NCBI GenBank assembly: GCA_902789665.1
Contig: CADAOY010000001.1
Coordinates: 124,001-188,000, forward strand
Source of the DNA: an uncultured Lachnospiraceae bacterium
GTDB lineage: Bacteria; Bacillota; Clostridia; Lachnospirales; Lachnospiraceae
Direction: 5' to 3'
DNA: 64,000 nucleotides
Shown here in pieces: positions 25,366 to 33,516 of the stretch (positions are counted from its first letter, which is position 1; the number at the start of each line of letters is the position of its first letter). A program made the translations under genes and the position numbers. A model generated the notes under the pieces. It did not search any database and was not told the DNA's origin. It worked only from the letters and a program-made list of their open reading frames with translations.

Positions 25366-26315
25366 AATTTCTTGTTACAGGTGTTCTTGGACAACTGGGA
25401 TTTGATGTTATGAATGAATTAGCCCCAAGAGGTTATGAAGCATATGGCTCAGATATTGCGCCTGAGTTTAGAAAACAGGAAGGTGATTATGCCATTAATT
25501 CCATGCCTTATGTGCAGATGGATATAACTGATAAGGATTCAGTGAATAGAATAATTAATGACATTAAGCCGGACCATATTATTCACTGCGCTGCATGGAC
25601 TGCGGTTGATGCAGCAGAGGATGAGGAAAATAAGCCTAAGGTTATGGCTGTCAATGTAAATGGATGTGAGAATATAGCGAAGGCAGCCAAGGACATTGAT
25701 GCTGTAATGACATATATCAGTACTGACTATGTATTCTCAGGACAGGGTGAAAAGCCATGGGATCCTGACTGCAAGGACTATGCTCCGCTTAATGTATATG
25801 GAGAGTCCAAGTATCTTGGTGAGAAGGCTGTCAGTGAAAATACAGACAAGTATTTTATTGTGCGTATAGCCTGGGTATTCGGACTTAATGGTAATAATTT
25901 CATTAAGACAATGATTAAAGTAGGCAAGAGTCATCCGGAAGTAAGAGTTGTATGTGATCAGATTGGTACTCCTACTTATACATTTGATCTTGCCCGTCTC
26001 TTGGTTGATATGAATGAAACTAATAAATATGGTTATTATCATGCAACCAATTCAGAGGTTGAAGGCGATGGTGAATATACAGCCGAAGGATGCAAGACCG
26101 GTTTTATTTCCTGGTATGATTTTACCAAAGAGATTTACAGACAGGCCGGTATGGATACTAAAGTTACTCCGGTGACTACTGAGGAGTATGGTCTGTCCAA
26201 GGCAGCGAGACCTAGAAACAGCAGACTTGATAAAAGTAAGCTGACAAAAGCCGGATTTACGCCGCTTCCGACCTGGCAGGATGCCTTAAAAAGATATCTG
26301 GAAATTATGGGTTAA
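25362..26315 (+). CDS. rfbD: dTDP-4-dehydrorhamnose reductase
   Basis: Reduces dTDP-4-dehydro-L-rhamnose to dTDP-L-rhamnose, a sugar donor for surface polysaccharide. The 317-residue protein is a short-chain (extended) reductase with TGVLGQLGFDVM at about residues 6-17, HCAAWTAVDAAE at about 72-83, STDYVFSG at about 119-126, YGESKYLGE (Tyr and Lys of the active site) at about 146-154, and a C-terminal RPRNSRLDKSKL motif. It is slightly longer than the usual 280-300 residues. The rfbA, rfbB and rfbC partners are not in the window. It overlaps the upstream transporter by four bases. Confidence 0.93.
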   Translation: MKFLVTGVLGQLGFDVMNELAPRGYEAYGSDIAPEFRKQEGDYAINSMPYVQMDITDKDSVNRIINDIKPDHIIHCAAWTAVDAAEDEENKPKVMAVNVNGCENIAKAAKDIDAVMTYISTDYVFSGQGEKPWDPDCKDYAPLNVYGESKYLGEKAVSENTDKYFIVRIAWVFGLNGNNFIKTMIKVGKSHPEVRVVCDQIGTPTYTFDLARLLVDMNETNKYGYYHATNSEVEGDGEYTAEGCKTGFISWYDFTKEIYRQAGMDTKVTPVTTEEYGLSKAARPRNSRLDKSKLTKAGFTPLPTWQDALKRYLEIMG

Positions 26316-26319
26316 TGTG

Positions 26320-26328
26320 TGATATAAT
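26320..26328 (+). promoter_or_regulatory. Extended -10 promoter before the two-helix membrane protein
   Basis: TGA-TATAAT, an extended and consensus -10, lies five bases after the rfbD stop and 38 bases before the next start. No clear -35 is present, which is usual for extended -10 promoters. It probably starts transcription of the polysaccharide genes that follow. Confidence 0.55.
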
Positions 26329-26366
26329 GGTCGTAACTTTTTTTGTTTTGTAATAAGGAGGATAAA

Positions 26367-26990
26367 ATGAACGTTATTAAAAGGTTATTTCGTGTTTGGG
26401 CTGCTCTTGGAGTAGCAGGTATTTGCTTATTGATTTTTTCAGGTCCTAAGGCTGTTGGTATGATTATGCCGGCTAAGGATGTATATGCTCAGATTGATGA
26501 ACTTAAGGGCAACAATCACGTTAAGGGCGAGCTCTATTCCATTATGGATTATTATGTTACATATTCAGAAGATAACAGGGAAGTATCAAGAGTATATGCT
26601 GTAGCTGTTCTCGGACAGAAGGGTGATGATCTTTATATTGATAAGATTATCTCTCTTGAGAAGAAGGCCGGGGATTTTAACGGTGCTGAAGCTTGTGCAG
26701 ATAACTTCATCGCTTGGTGGAATTATGAAGTTGATGATTCTCAGTTAATGGCTAAGACAGTTCCAGTTGAAGGAACACTTGTTAAGCTTAATAAGGAAAG
26801 AATGGATTATCTTACACAGTATCTTAAATCATGTGATTACACAGATGCAGAAATCCAGGAAATGGTTGTACCATATGCAATCAGAGAGACTTCTTTCGGA
26901 GCACAGTTTGGTTTAACAATTCTTGGTCTTATCATGGCCGTAGTTGGCGTACCGGGAACAATTGTAAGCTTGGTATTTAAGTCAAAATAA
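26367..26990 (+). CDS. Membrane protein with two terminal helices, unknown function
   Basis: A 207-residue protein with hydrophobic helices near the N-terminus (RVWAALGVAGICLLIFSG, about residues 7-24) and the C-terminus (LTILGLIMAVVGVPGTIVSL, about 183-202), leaving a polar domain of about 155 residues most likely on the outer face. I do not recognise the family with confidence. The ATG at 26367 is chosen because AAGGAGG ends six bases before it; an upstream TTG in frame lies on the other side of that site. It is followed 28 bases later by a Wzz-like gene, so a role in the envelope or polysaccharide assembly is plausible but unproven. Confidence 0.8.
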   Translation: MNVIKRLFRVWAALGVAGICLLIFSGPKAVGMIMPAKDVYAQIDELKGNNHVKGELYSIMDYYVTYSEDNREVSRVYAVAVLGQKGDDLYIDKIISLEKKAGDFNGAEACADNFIAWWNYEVDDSQLMAKTVPVEGTLVKLNKERMDYLTQYLKSCDYTDAEIQEMVVPYAIRETSFGAQFGLTILGLIMAVVGVPGTIVSLVFKSK

Positions 26991-27018
26991 TTGAAGCAGT
27001 TGTAAGGAAGGAATAGTA

Positions 27019-28494
27019 ATGGACAACAACCAGGAAAGAGAAATAAATCTCATAAGTTTATGCTTTAGAATACTGCTTAAGTGGCGCTGGATTATTCTAA
27101 GTGCTATTGTATGCGCCGCTTTGGCAGGGGGCTATAAGTATTATAAGGATTATATGACTTATACCAATATGACTGAAGAGGCCGCTTCACTTGCAGCAAC
27201 AAAGGTGGAAGCAACTAATTCTCAGATTCAATATATTCAGGATGCCATTTATTATAAGTTATATCGTATTGATACTCTTCAAAAGGATTTGGACAAACTG
27301 AATAAATATCTTGATGAGCGTCATGCCGTAATTGATAACATGCCTCTTATGGATGTAGAATATATGGATGTTCCATATTATTATATTACATTTAAGCTTG
27401 ATATGCCGGTTGAAGAGACAGTTAGTGATTATGATGAATATGTTTATCTTTCTGCCAATACCAGAGCATTATATACTAACTATATTATGTCTCAGGATGG
27501 CTGGGATGCCATTGCAAAGAAGAGTGGCGTAGATGATACATCATATTTCAGATATATGATTAGTGCCGGTGCTCCTGCAAATAATGATATTATTTATATT
27601 TGTGTATATGATTTGAATCAGGCTGATGCAGCCAAGGTTGCAGAGGCTACTGTTGATGTAATTAAAGACAGAGCAAAAGATTTGAAATCAAAGGGCGCAT
27701 CTGATATTGATGTTACATATGTTGATACAATTACTGGTGTAGGCAGATGTGACAGCGTTAAGGATGTTCAGGACAGACTTAAGAGAGAACTTACTGATGC
27801 ACATAATCAGGCAGATGGTATTGTTAATACAATTAATACTTTCTATACAAATATCGCTGATCTTAATAAGCAGCTTGATACACTGGGCGATCCTGTTGAA
27901 GTTGCTGAAGGAGTTCAGAAACCATCAGTTTCCAAGAAATATGTTGCTATTGGTTTAATCCTTGGTATCTTCCTGGTAGCAGGTATTGAAGCTCTTAAGG
28001 TGGTACTTAGTAACAGAATTCAGGAAAAGGAAGATGTGGAGACACTTTACAATCAGTATTACTACGGTAATATCTGCAGTGCTGAAGGTTCCAAGAAATT
28101 CCTTGGATTTGTTGATAATGCAATTTTGAAACTTAAAAATGGTGGAAAGAATATGTCTTCTTATCCGGTTCAGGTTTCAGTAGTTGCTAATGGAATCAAG
28201 TTAAGCTGCAAGAAGAATGAACTTAAGAACCTGGTTATTACAGGTACATCTGATGCAGTACTTGATGGTGACAGTGTTAAGACCATTAAGGAGCAACTTG
28301 AGGCTGACGGAATTAATGTAAACGTTGTTAAGAATATCTGTATTAATACAGATGCCATGAATGCCTGTGAAGAGGCAGGTAATGTGGTTTTAATTGAGGG
28401 CGTTGGTAAGTCTTACTATAAAGATGTTGAAGAAGAAATTAGTAAGGCGCAGGCCTACAATATTAAGATACTCGGTATCGTGAGTGTAGAGTAA
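27019..28494 (+). CDS. Wzz-like polysaccharide co-polymerase with a degenerate kinase-like tail
   Basis: A 491-residue membrane protein of the chain-length determinant type. Residues about 20-42 form the first helix (LKWRWIILSAIVCAALAGG), an extracellular coiled-coil-rich region of about 270 residues follows, and the second helix is at about 310-330 (YVAIGLILGIFLVAGIEAL). The C-terminal 110 residues look like the nucleotide-binding fold of a bacterial tyrosine kinase (LKNLVITGTSDAVLDGDS, later VVLIEGVGKSYYKDVEEE and ILGIVSVE), but the Walker A Gly-Lys-Ser/Thr is absent, so it should not bind ATP in the usual way. It likely sets glycan length with the EpsG-like polymerase. The start follows AAGGAAGG. 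Confidence 0.85.
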   Translation: MDNNQEREINLISLCFRILLKWRWIILSAIVCAALAGGYKYYKDYMTYTNMTEEAASLAATKVEATNSQIQYIQDAIYYKLYRIDTLQKDLDKLNKYLDERHAVIDNMPLMDVEYMDVPYYYITFKLDMPVEETVSDYDEYVYLSANTRALYTNYIMSQDGWDAIAKKSGVDDTSYFRYMISAGAPANNDIIYICVYDLNQADAAKVAEATVDVIKDRAKDLKSKGASDIDVTYVDTITGVGRCDSVKDVQDRLKRELTDAHNQADGIVNTINTFYTNIADLNKQLDTLGDPVEVAEGVQKPSVSKKYVAIGLILGIFLVAGIEALKVVLSNRIQEKEDVETLYNQYYYGNICSAEGSKKFLGFVDNAILKLKNGGKNMSSYPVQVSVVANGIKLSCKKNELKNLVITGTSDAVLDGDSVKTIKEQLEADGINVNVVKNICINTDAMNACEEAGNVVLIEGVGKSYYKDVEEEISKAQAYNIKILGIVSVE

Positions 28495-28515
28495 TTTATT
28501 TGAAATAAAGTTAAG

Positions 28516-28550
28516 ATGGCCTCCTCGCCTTCGGCGAGGGGGCCATTTTG
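28516..28550 (+). terminator. Strong terminator after the first Wzz-like gene
   Basis: A continuous 14-base-pair GC-rich stem (28516-28529 with 28533-28546, one G:T pair) closed by a TTC turn, followed by TTTT overlapping the stem end. It is 21 bases after the stop codon and is the first of three related hairpins in tandem. Confidence 0.8.
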
Positions 28551-28638
28551 TATTGGAAGCGGTTGGCTCCCACGCCTTCGGCACGGGGGCCCTTTGTATT
28601 GGAAGCGGTTGGCTCCCACGCCTTCGGCACGGGGCCTT
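28547..28638 (+). repeat. Two 46-base direct repeats with hairpin cores
   Basis: The unit beginning TTTGTATTGGAAGCGG occurs at 28547 and again at 28593; the first 42 bases of each are identical. Each unit holds a hairpin built on CGCCTTCGGC with GGCTCCC / GGGGGCC arms, with two mismatches in mid-stem. The core resembles the preceding terminator hairpin, so the array looks like a terminator that was copied. Its GC content is far above that of the surrounding DNA. Confidence 0.85.
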
Positions 28639-28663
28639 TGGTGTTTGTGGGGCAGTTGGGCGT

Positions 28664-28687
28664 AAAAAACCACACCGTGAGGTGTGG
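28664..28687 (-). terminator. Terminator of the divergent-PAP2 gene
   Basis: Read on the minus strand, CCACACC (28687-28681) and GGTGTGG (28676-28670) form a seven-base stem with a TCAC loop, followed by six Ts (28669-28664). On the plus strand the same hairpin is followed by a T-rich stretch, so it may work both ways. Confidence 0.8.
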
Positions 28688-28703
28688 CTTTATTTTTATT
28701 ATA

Positions 28704-29171
28704 TTATTTAACTAATACTAAGCAGTAGAACAGTGAGAATCCGATTCCCAGAAGTGCTCCGGCAATTACCTGAGTAGGGGTATGACCAACAAACTCTTTT
28801 AACTTCTTCTCCATAATAACTGCATCATATTCGTGGGTAAGGAGTTCTACTATGTCATTTAAGACCTGAGCCTGTATCCCGGTTTCTCTTCTTACTCCCA
28901 TGGCGTCGTACATAACTATCAGGGAGAAGACTCCTGCTATGGCGAAGAGGGGTGAACTTATTCCCTCATTGATTATAACCGCCGTGGTGAGGGCGCATAC
29001 CGTTGCAGAGTGGCTGCTGGGCATTCCGCCGCTTCCCACAAGTCTTTCGAACTTAAATTCCTTGTTCAAAAAGAAATGCAGGATAGTTTTGATTATCTGT
29101 GCAATCAGCCAGCTTAAAAAAGAGGCGGCAACTATTTCGTTTCTTGCAAGTGTAAGAATTATATCAGACAT
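28704..29171 (-). CDS. Divergent PAP2 family protein (DUF212, YuiD-like)
   Basis: A 155-residue membrane protein on the minus strand with about four hydrophobic segments. It carries the family motif GSGGMPSSHSATV at about residues 46-58, related to the PAP2 phosphatase signature, and the later VMYDAMGVRRETGIQAQ at about 86-102. PAP2 relatives dephosphorylate lipid-linked phosphates such as undecaprenyl pyrophosphate; for the DUF212 branch the substrate is not settled. It has its own promoter and terminator and interrupts the polysaccharide locus on the opposite strand. Confidence 0.92.
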   Translation of the reverse strand: MSDIILTLARNEIVAASFLSWLIAQIIKTILHFFLNKEFKFERLVGSGGMPSSHSATVCALTTAVIINEGISSPLFAIAGVFSLIVMYDAMGVRRETGIQAQVLNDIVELLTHEYDAVIMEKKLKEFVGHTPTQVIAGALLGIGFSLFYCLVLVK

Positions 29172-29203
29172 ATTATCCTCTCATCTATTATTCTCAACAA
29201 TCT

Positions 29204-29232
29204 ATTATAACAATCCTTTATATTTTTTGCAA
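29204..29232 (-). promoter_or_regulatory. Promoter of the divergent-PAP2 gene
   Basis: On the minus strand TTGCAA (29232-29227) and TATAAT (29209-29204) are 17 bases apart, about 33 bases upstream of the start codon. Confidence 0.75.
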
Positions 29233-29287
29233 CCGGGTAAGGCAGGGATTAAACCGATTAAAAGCCTGTATTTTGGGGCATATATTT

Positions 29288-29316
29288 TTGACGGAACATA
29301 TAAATAGTGGTATAAT
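29288..29316 (+). promoter_or_regulatory. Strong promoter of the main polysaccharide operon
   Basis: TTGACG (29288-29293) and TATAAT (29311-29316) are 17 bases apart, with TGG directly before the -10. The predicted leader is about 33 bases. Almost all genes from here to 51323 are closely spaced or overlapping on the plus strand, so this may drive a transcript of about 22 kb. Confidence 0.88.
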
Positions 29317-29355
29317 TATTAATAACTATGCATAAATGCAGAAGAGGATGTGTTA

Positions 29356-30123
29356 ATGGATTTCGATGTAAGTATTATTATGCCCGTGCATAATGCCAAA
29401 AGATTTATAGATGATACCTTAAAAAGCCTGGACAGACAGACTTATCAGAATTATGAACTTATTATGATTGAGAACAATTCTGATGATGGAAGTTATGAGC
29501 ATATATGCGAGATTGCAAAGAACAGAGAGAATACTACTGTTTTGCGTATCAATGAGACAGGCGCGGCTCCTGCCAGAAATGCAGGTATCAATGCTGCAAA
29601 GGGACGTTTCATAGCATTTATGGATGCTGATGACAGATGGGATAATACGAAACTTGAGAGACAGCGTAACTTTATGCTGGAAAAAGATATCGCTTTTTCA
29701 TATGGCGGTTATCGTCTGGGGGATGAGAACTGTAATCCTACAGGCAAGGATGTTGAGGTCCCTGATGTTATTGATTATAAGCATGCCCTTAGAAATACGA
29801 CGATTTTTACATCCACGGTTATGGTGGATACAACCAAGATCGAGAAGCCTAATATCGTATTTCCTAAGATTGAAAGTGAAGATACGGCGCTTTGGTGGAA
29901 TCTTCTTAAGCTTACCAATGCTTATTCCTTCGGCGGTGTATATGTAACATACAGAATTAGCGGTAAATCCTTATCTTCAAGCAAAATCAAAGCCGTGAAG
30001 AGAATATGGAATTTATATAGAAACAATGAACGCTTTGGCGTAATAAAAAGCAGTTTTCTTTTTGTAATCTGGGCTATTAATGCAGTTATAAGAAGAAGCG
30101 GCAGCCAGAGAAAGGCAGAATAA
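29356..30123 (+). CDS. Glycosyltransferase family 2
   Basis: A 255-residue GT2 enzyme of GT-A fold: VSIIMPVHNAKRFIDDTLKSL at the N-terminus, ENNSDDGS at about residues 39-46, GAAPARNAGINAAKG at about 70-84 and the metal-binding FMDADDRW at about 89-96. It transfers a sugar from a nucleotide donor to a growing lipid-linked oligosaccharide on the cytoplasmic face. The ATG at 29356 fits the GAAGAGGA site (spacing seven), whereas the GTG six bases upstream is too close to it. It is the first gene of the operon, ahead of the priming transferase. Confidence 0.9.
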   Translation: MDFDVSIIMPVHNAKRFIDDTLKSLDRQTYQNYELIMIENNSDDGSYEHICEIAKNRENTTVLRINETGAAPARNAGINAAKGRFIAFMDADDRWDNTKLERQRNFMLEKDIAFSYGGYRLGDENCNPTGKDVEVPDVIDYKHALRNTTIFTSTVMVDTTKIEKPNIVFPKIESEDTALWWNLLKLTNAYSFGGVYVTYRISGKSLSSSKIKAVKRIWNLYRNNERFGVIKSSFLFVIWAINAVIRRSGSQRKAE

Positions 30124-30130
30124 AGGATAA

Positions 30131-31504
30131 ATGAAACATTTTGAGTCAATTAAGAGAATAACAGTATTACAGCTTGCCGGTGTAGGTATTCTGGCTAATA
30201 TCATTGCTTATGCCTATGTATGGTACAAGTATTATATATTTGATGTTCAGGTTGTATTCTGGAGAAGAGGTAACTGGGTAGTTGTAGGTATTTACGCTAT
30301 TTTAATTATGTTCTTTATGATGACATATGGCGGTAACAAGATAGGCTATCTCAAACCTTTTGAAGTCTTTCTATCCCAGGTACTTGCCATACTGGCTTCC
30401 AATTTAATTACATATCTGCAGTTATCTGTAATGGTTGTATGGTTTGCCAATATTAAGCCAATTGGACTTATGACGCTGGCGCAGATACTCTTTGCGCTTT
30501 TCTGGGTATATTTATCCAATTTTATATATCGTAATGTATTCCCTCCAAGAATGCTGCTTCTGATTCATGGAGATCATGATACTGAGGATATAAAGAGAAA
30601 GTTTGATTCCAGAAAAGACAGATATGTTATTTCTGAGCAGATTAATATTAATGCAGGAATTAAAGTAATTGAAGATAAAATTCTTGAAAGATTTGATGGT
30701 GTTATCCTTTGGGATCTGGATATGACTGACCGTAACGAACTTATTAAATACTGCTACGGCAAGTCTATTAGAGTTTATCTTATGCCAAAGATTCCTGATG
30801 TAATCATTATGGGCGCTGATCGAATGAATCTTTTTGATTCACAGATTCTGCTTACCCGTGAATATGCAATGACAATTGAACAGAGATTTATTAAGAGATT
30901 AATAGATATTGTCTGCTCATTCCTCTTAATAATCATCACATCACCTATTATGCTCATAACTGCCATCATTGTTAAATTATATGATGGTGGTCCAGTATTT
31001 TATAAGCAGGTGAGACTTACAAAGAATAATAAGGAATTTAAGATTATTAAGTTCCGTTCCATGAGGGTGGATGCCGAGAAAATTGGTGGTGCTCAGCTTG
31101 CCAAGAAGGATGATAAGAGAATCACTCCAATTGGTAAATTTATCAGAGCGGTTCGAATTGATGAACTTCCACAGTTGTTTAATATTCTTAAAGGTGATAT
31201 GACCTTTATTGGACCAAGACCGGAGAGACCGGAGATAGCTGCCAAGTATATTGAAGAGATGCCGGAGTTTGCTTACAGAACAAAAGTTAAGGCCGGACTG
31301 GCAGGTTATGCTCAGGTTTATGGAAAATATAATACAACTCCGTACGATAAGTTAAAACTGGATTTAACTTATATTGAGAATTATACAACCTGGCTGGATA
31401 TTAAGCTTATGCTTCTTACATTAAAAGTGCTTTTCCTGCCAGACAGTACAGAAGGAATAGAGGAAGGACAGACTACCGCAAGCAAGTCTTCCAAGGGAAA
31501 CTAA
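30131..31504 (+). CDS. Polyprenyl-phosphate sugar-1-phosphate transferase (priming enzyme)
   Basis: A 457-residue protein that should load the first sugar-1-phosphate onto undecaprenyl phosphate. About four helices occupy the first 130 residues; a PglC/WbaP-type catalytic domain starts with the membrane re-entrant helix at about 255-280 (LIDIVCSFLLIIITSPIML). Catalytic motifs are GGPVFYKQVRLTKNNKEFKI, KFRSMRVDAE, RVRIDELPQL-like IRAVRIDELPQLFNIL, MTFIGPRPERPE and KAGLAGYAQVYGKYNTTPYDK. The arrangement matches the WcaJ / exopolysaccharide polyprenyl glycosylphosphotransferase family. The sugar is not determined. It begins seven bases after the GT2 gene. Confidence 0.95.
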   Translation: MKHFESIKRITVLQLAGVGILANIIAYAYVWYKYYIFDVQVVFWRRGNWVVVGIYAILIMFFMMTYGGNKIGYLKPFEVFLSQVLAILASNLITYLQLSVMVVWFANIKPIGLMTLAQILFALFWVYLSNFIYRNVFPPRMLLLIHGDHDTEDIKRKFDSRKDRYVISEQININAGIKVIEDKILERFDGVILWDLDMTDRNELIKYCYGKSIRVYLMPKIPDVIIMGADRMNLFDSQILLTREYAMTIEQRFIKRLIDIVCSFLLIIITSPIMLITAIIVKLYDGGPVFYKQVRLTKNNKEFKIIKFRSMRVDAEKIGGAQLAKKDDKRITPIGKFIRAVRIDELPQLFNILKGDMTFIGPRPERPEIAAKYIEEMPEFAYRTKVKAGLAGYAQVYGKYNTTPYDKLKLDLTYIENYTTWLDIKLMLLTLKVLFLPDSTEGIEEGQTTASKSSKGN

Positions 31505-31528
31505 AGGTTAATCCGAAGGGGTATAGTG

Positions 31529-32707
31529 ATGAACAAAGAAGAGATTAATTCAAGGTTGATGCTCCTGACAATATTAAAGGGGTGGAGATTTCTTTTATAT
31601 GGATTGCTTTTCGGGGCGATGATTTTTTTCGCTGTCTATTATCTTTCCATTCATAATTTTAATGGTGGGGAAGATTATGAATCCAGGGGAATGATATTAA
31701 TTGATTATGCCGATGATGTGGAAAAAGCCGGCATTTATATTAATGAGTTAACATGGAGTAATCTTGCCAGCAGTGATCTTGTTTATGAAAATGTAATTTT
31801 GGATACTGACAGTCATCTTCTTAAGGATGAGTTAAGGTCAAAGGTTACAGTGCTTTTGGAATCAGATATCCGTGTGCTTGTTATCAAGGTCAGGGATAAA
31901 GATCCAAAACTTGCTCAGAATCTGTGCCAGGCCTATCTTGATGCATTTATCAAACTTCAGGATGAGTTTGAGGATGTGGACAGCTTAAGGATTATTGATA
32001 ATGCGGAAATAGGTTTATCAAAGGCTCCTGATGACAAGGTGCTTAATGTGGCAATTCTTGGCGCAATTGTTGGTTTCATTGTGGCTCTGGGATGCATTAT
32101 TCTTTATTTCATTTTTGATGATACAGTCAAAGTTCCACATACAATCAGTGCAGAATTTGATGTTAAATGCCTTGGAACGCTGATAAAAGACTTAAGAAAA
32201 GTGAACTTCAAAGCAGATAATATCTATATCGATATGCCATTTAATGTTAAGAGAATGGTTACTTTTGAAATGGCTATTCTTAAGGATAACATGAGAAGCG
32301 TATTTGATACGGGCAAGAAGATAAGACTTGTGGATTTGGACAGACCTAAGGCTAATTCGTATGGTGTGGATGTTCTTAATCTTATCAGGAAGGAATTATT
32401 TATAGATTACAGACATAAGTCAGACAGAGGCGAAGCTGAAAATATGGATGCGGTTTACGAAAAGGATGAGGTTATTATCTATTCCAAAAGTGTAATCGAC
32501 AATCCGGTTTGCTTTAATGAGATTACTGAAGATGAGATAGTAATTCTTATGGTTAAGGCTTCATCAACTTCCAAGGCTTATATCCATACAATGCTTGATC
32601 ATCTCAAAGGACTTAATGTGGATGTAGCGGGAATTATTCTTTATGATGCAGATAACTGGCTTTTGAGCAGTCTTTTCTTCCCAAAGAAGAAAGCGGGAGA
32701 ATACTAG
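31529..32707 (+). CDS. Second Wzz-like chain-length protein with degenerate kinase-like tail
   Basis: A 392-residue protein with a short N-terminal tail, a helix at about residues 19-40, an external domain of about 130 residues, a second helix at about 171-193 (NVAILGAIVGFIVALGCIILYF) and a cytoplasmic domain of about 200 residues. That domain keeps the order of a bacterial tyrosine kinase: FEMAILKDNMRSVF (the EAFRxLRTN helix), KIRLVDLDRPKANS in place of the P-loop strand, then EVIIYSKSVIDNP, IVILMVKASSTSKAY and VAGIILYDADNW. There is no Walker A, so catalysis is unlikely. ATG 31529 has GAAGGGG at spacing seven; the GTG just before it is also possible. Confidence 0.82.
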   Translation: MNKEEINSRLMLLTILKGWRFLLYGLLFGAMIFFAVYYLSIHNFNGGEDYESRGMILIDYADDVEKAGIYINELTWSNLASSDLVYENVILDTDSHLLKDELRSKVTVLLESDIRVLVIKVRDKDPKLAQNLCQAYLDAFIKLQDEFEDVDSLRIIDNAEIGLSKAPDDKVLNVAILGAIVGFIVALGCIILYFIFDDTVKVPHTISAEFDVKCLGTLIKDLRKVNFKADNIYIDMPFNVKRMVTFEMAILKDNMRSVFDTGKKIRLVDLDRPKANSYGVDVLNLIRKELFIDYRHKSDRGEAENMDAVYEKDEVIIYSKSVIDNPVCFNEITEDEIVILMVKASSTSKAYIHTMLDHLKGLNVDVAGIILYDADNWLLSSLFFPKKKAGEY

Positions 32708-32718
32708 AAGGGGCGGAT

Positions 32719-33516
32719 ATGCAGGTTCAGCTTTTGGTTGCTGCTTTGGAAGCGGACACGAAGTTACTTACAAATAAACTGAATATTGGCTCTGACTGCG
32801 TCATTGTTAATCAGTGTAATGAAGAAAAAAAGGAAGTAACAGAGCATAAGGGATACAGACTTACTCTGATAAGCGACACTGACAGAGGCGTAGGCCGTAA
32901 TCGTAATCTTGCTATTGATAACAGATATACTGACAGCGACATAGTTTTATTTGGCGATGAAGATATTACCTATGAAGATGGTTATGCAGACAGAATTATC
33001 AAAGCCTTTGAGACTAATCCAAAGGCGGACATTATTTTATTTAATGTCAGGGTATGTGATGAAAGACGTACTTACTGGAATGATGGAGTAAAGAAATTAA
33101 GCTTTTATAATGTAGGCAGGTATCCGGCATACAGTATAGCCATTAAGAATTCAAGCCTTACCAACAGCAAAATAAGATACAGTATTTTATTTGGCGGAGG
33201 CGCCAAATACAGTAATGGAGAAGATTCTGTATTTTTGATGGATGCTTTAAGGTGTGGCCTTAAGATATATACATCTCCTGAAATTATAGGAGAGGAAGAA
33301 AAGAGAGAATCAACCTGGTTTAAGGGATATAATGAAAAGTTCTTTTTTGACAGGGGAGTGCTTTTCGCATTCCTGTATGGTCCGTGGGCTACTTTATGGG
33401 CCTTAAGATTTGTGCTTACCAAAAAAGAAATGTTCAAAGGCACAATAGGCAGGAAAGACGCATATAAACTTATCAGAGACGGAATAAAGCAGGGTAAATT
33501 AGAGAGGAATAAGTAG
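32719..33516 (+). CDS. Glycosyltransferase family 2-like protein
   Basis: A 265-residue cytoplasmic protein with a diverged GT-A fold. The usual first strand reads MQVQLLVAALEADTK; SDTDRGVGRNRNLAI at about residues 54-68 matches the acceptor-side region of GT2, and FGDEDITYEDGY at about 78-89 replaces the DxD metal site. GGGAKYSNGEDSVFLMDALR at about 158-177 matches the GEDxxF element of the family. The linkage formed is unknown. It ends one base into the following polymerase gene, implying coupling. Confidence 0.8.
   Translation: MQVQLLVAALEADTKLLTNKLNIGSDCVIVNQCNEEKKEVTEHKGYRLTLISDTDRGVGRNRNLAIDNRYTDSDIVLFGDEDITYEDGYADRIIKAFETNPKADIILFNVRVCDERRTYWNDGVKKLSFYNVGRYPAYSIAIKNSSLTNSKIRYSILFGGGAKYSNGEDSVFLMDALRCGLKIYTSPEIIGEEEKRESTWFKGYNEKFFFDRGVLFAFLYGPWATLWALRFVLTKKEMFKGTIGRKDAYKLIRDGIKQGKLERNK

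Noticed and set aside
28500-28640. The hairpin repeats were considered as a CRISPR array.
   Set aside because: There are only two exact units that abut without spacers, and no cas genes are nearby.
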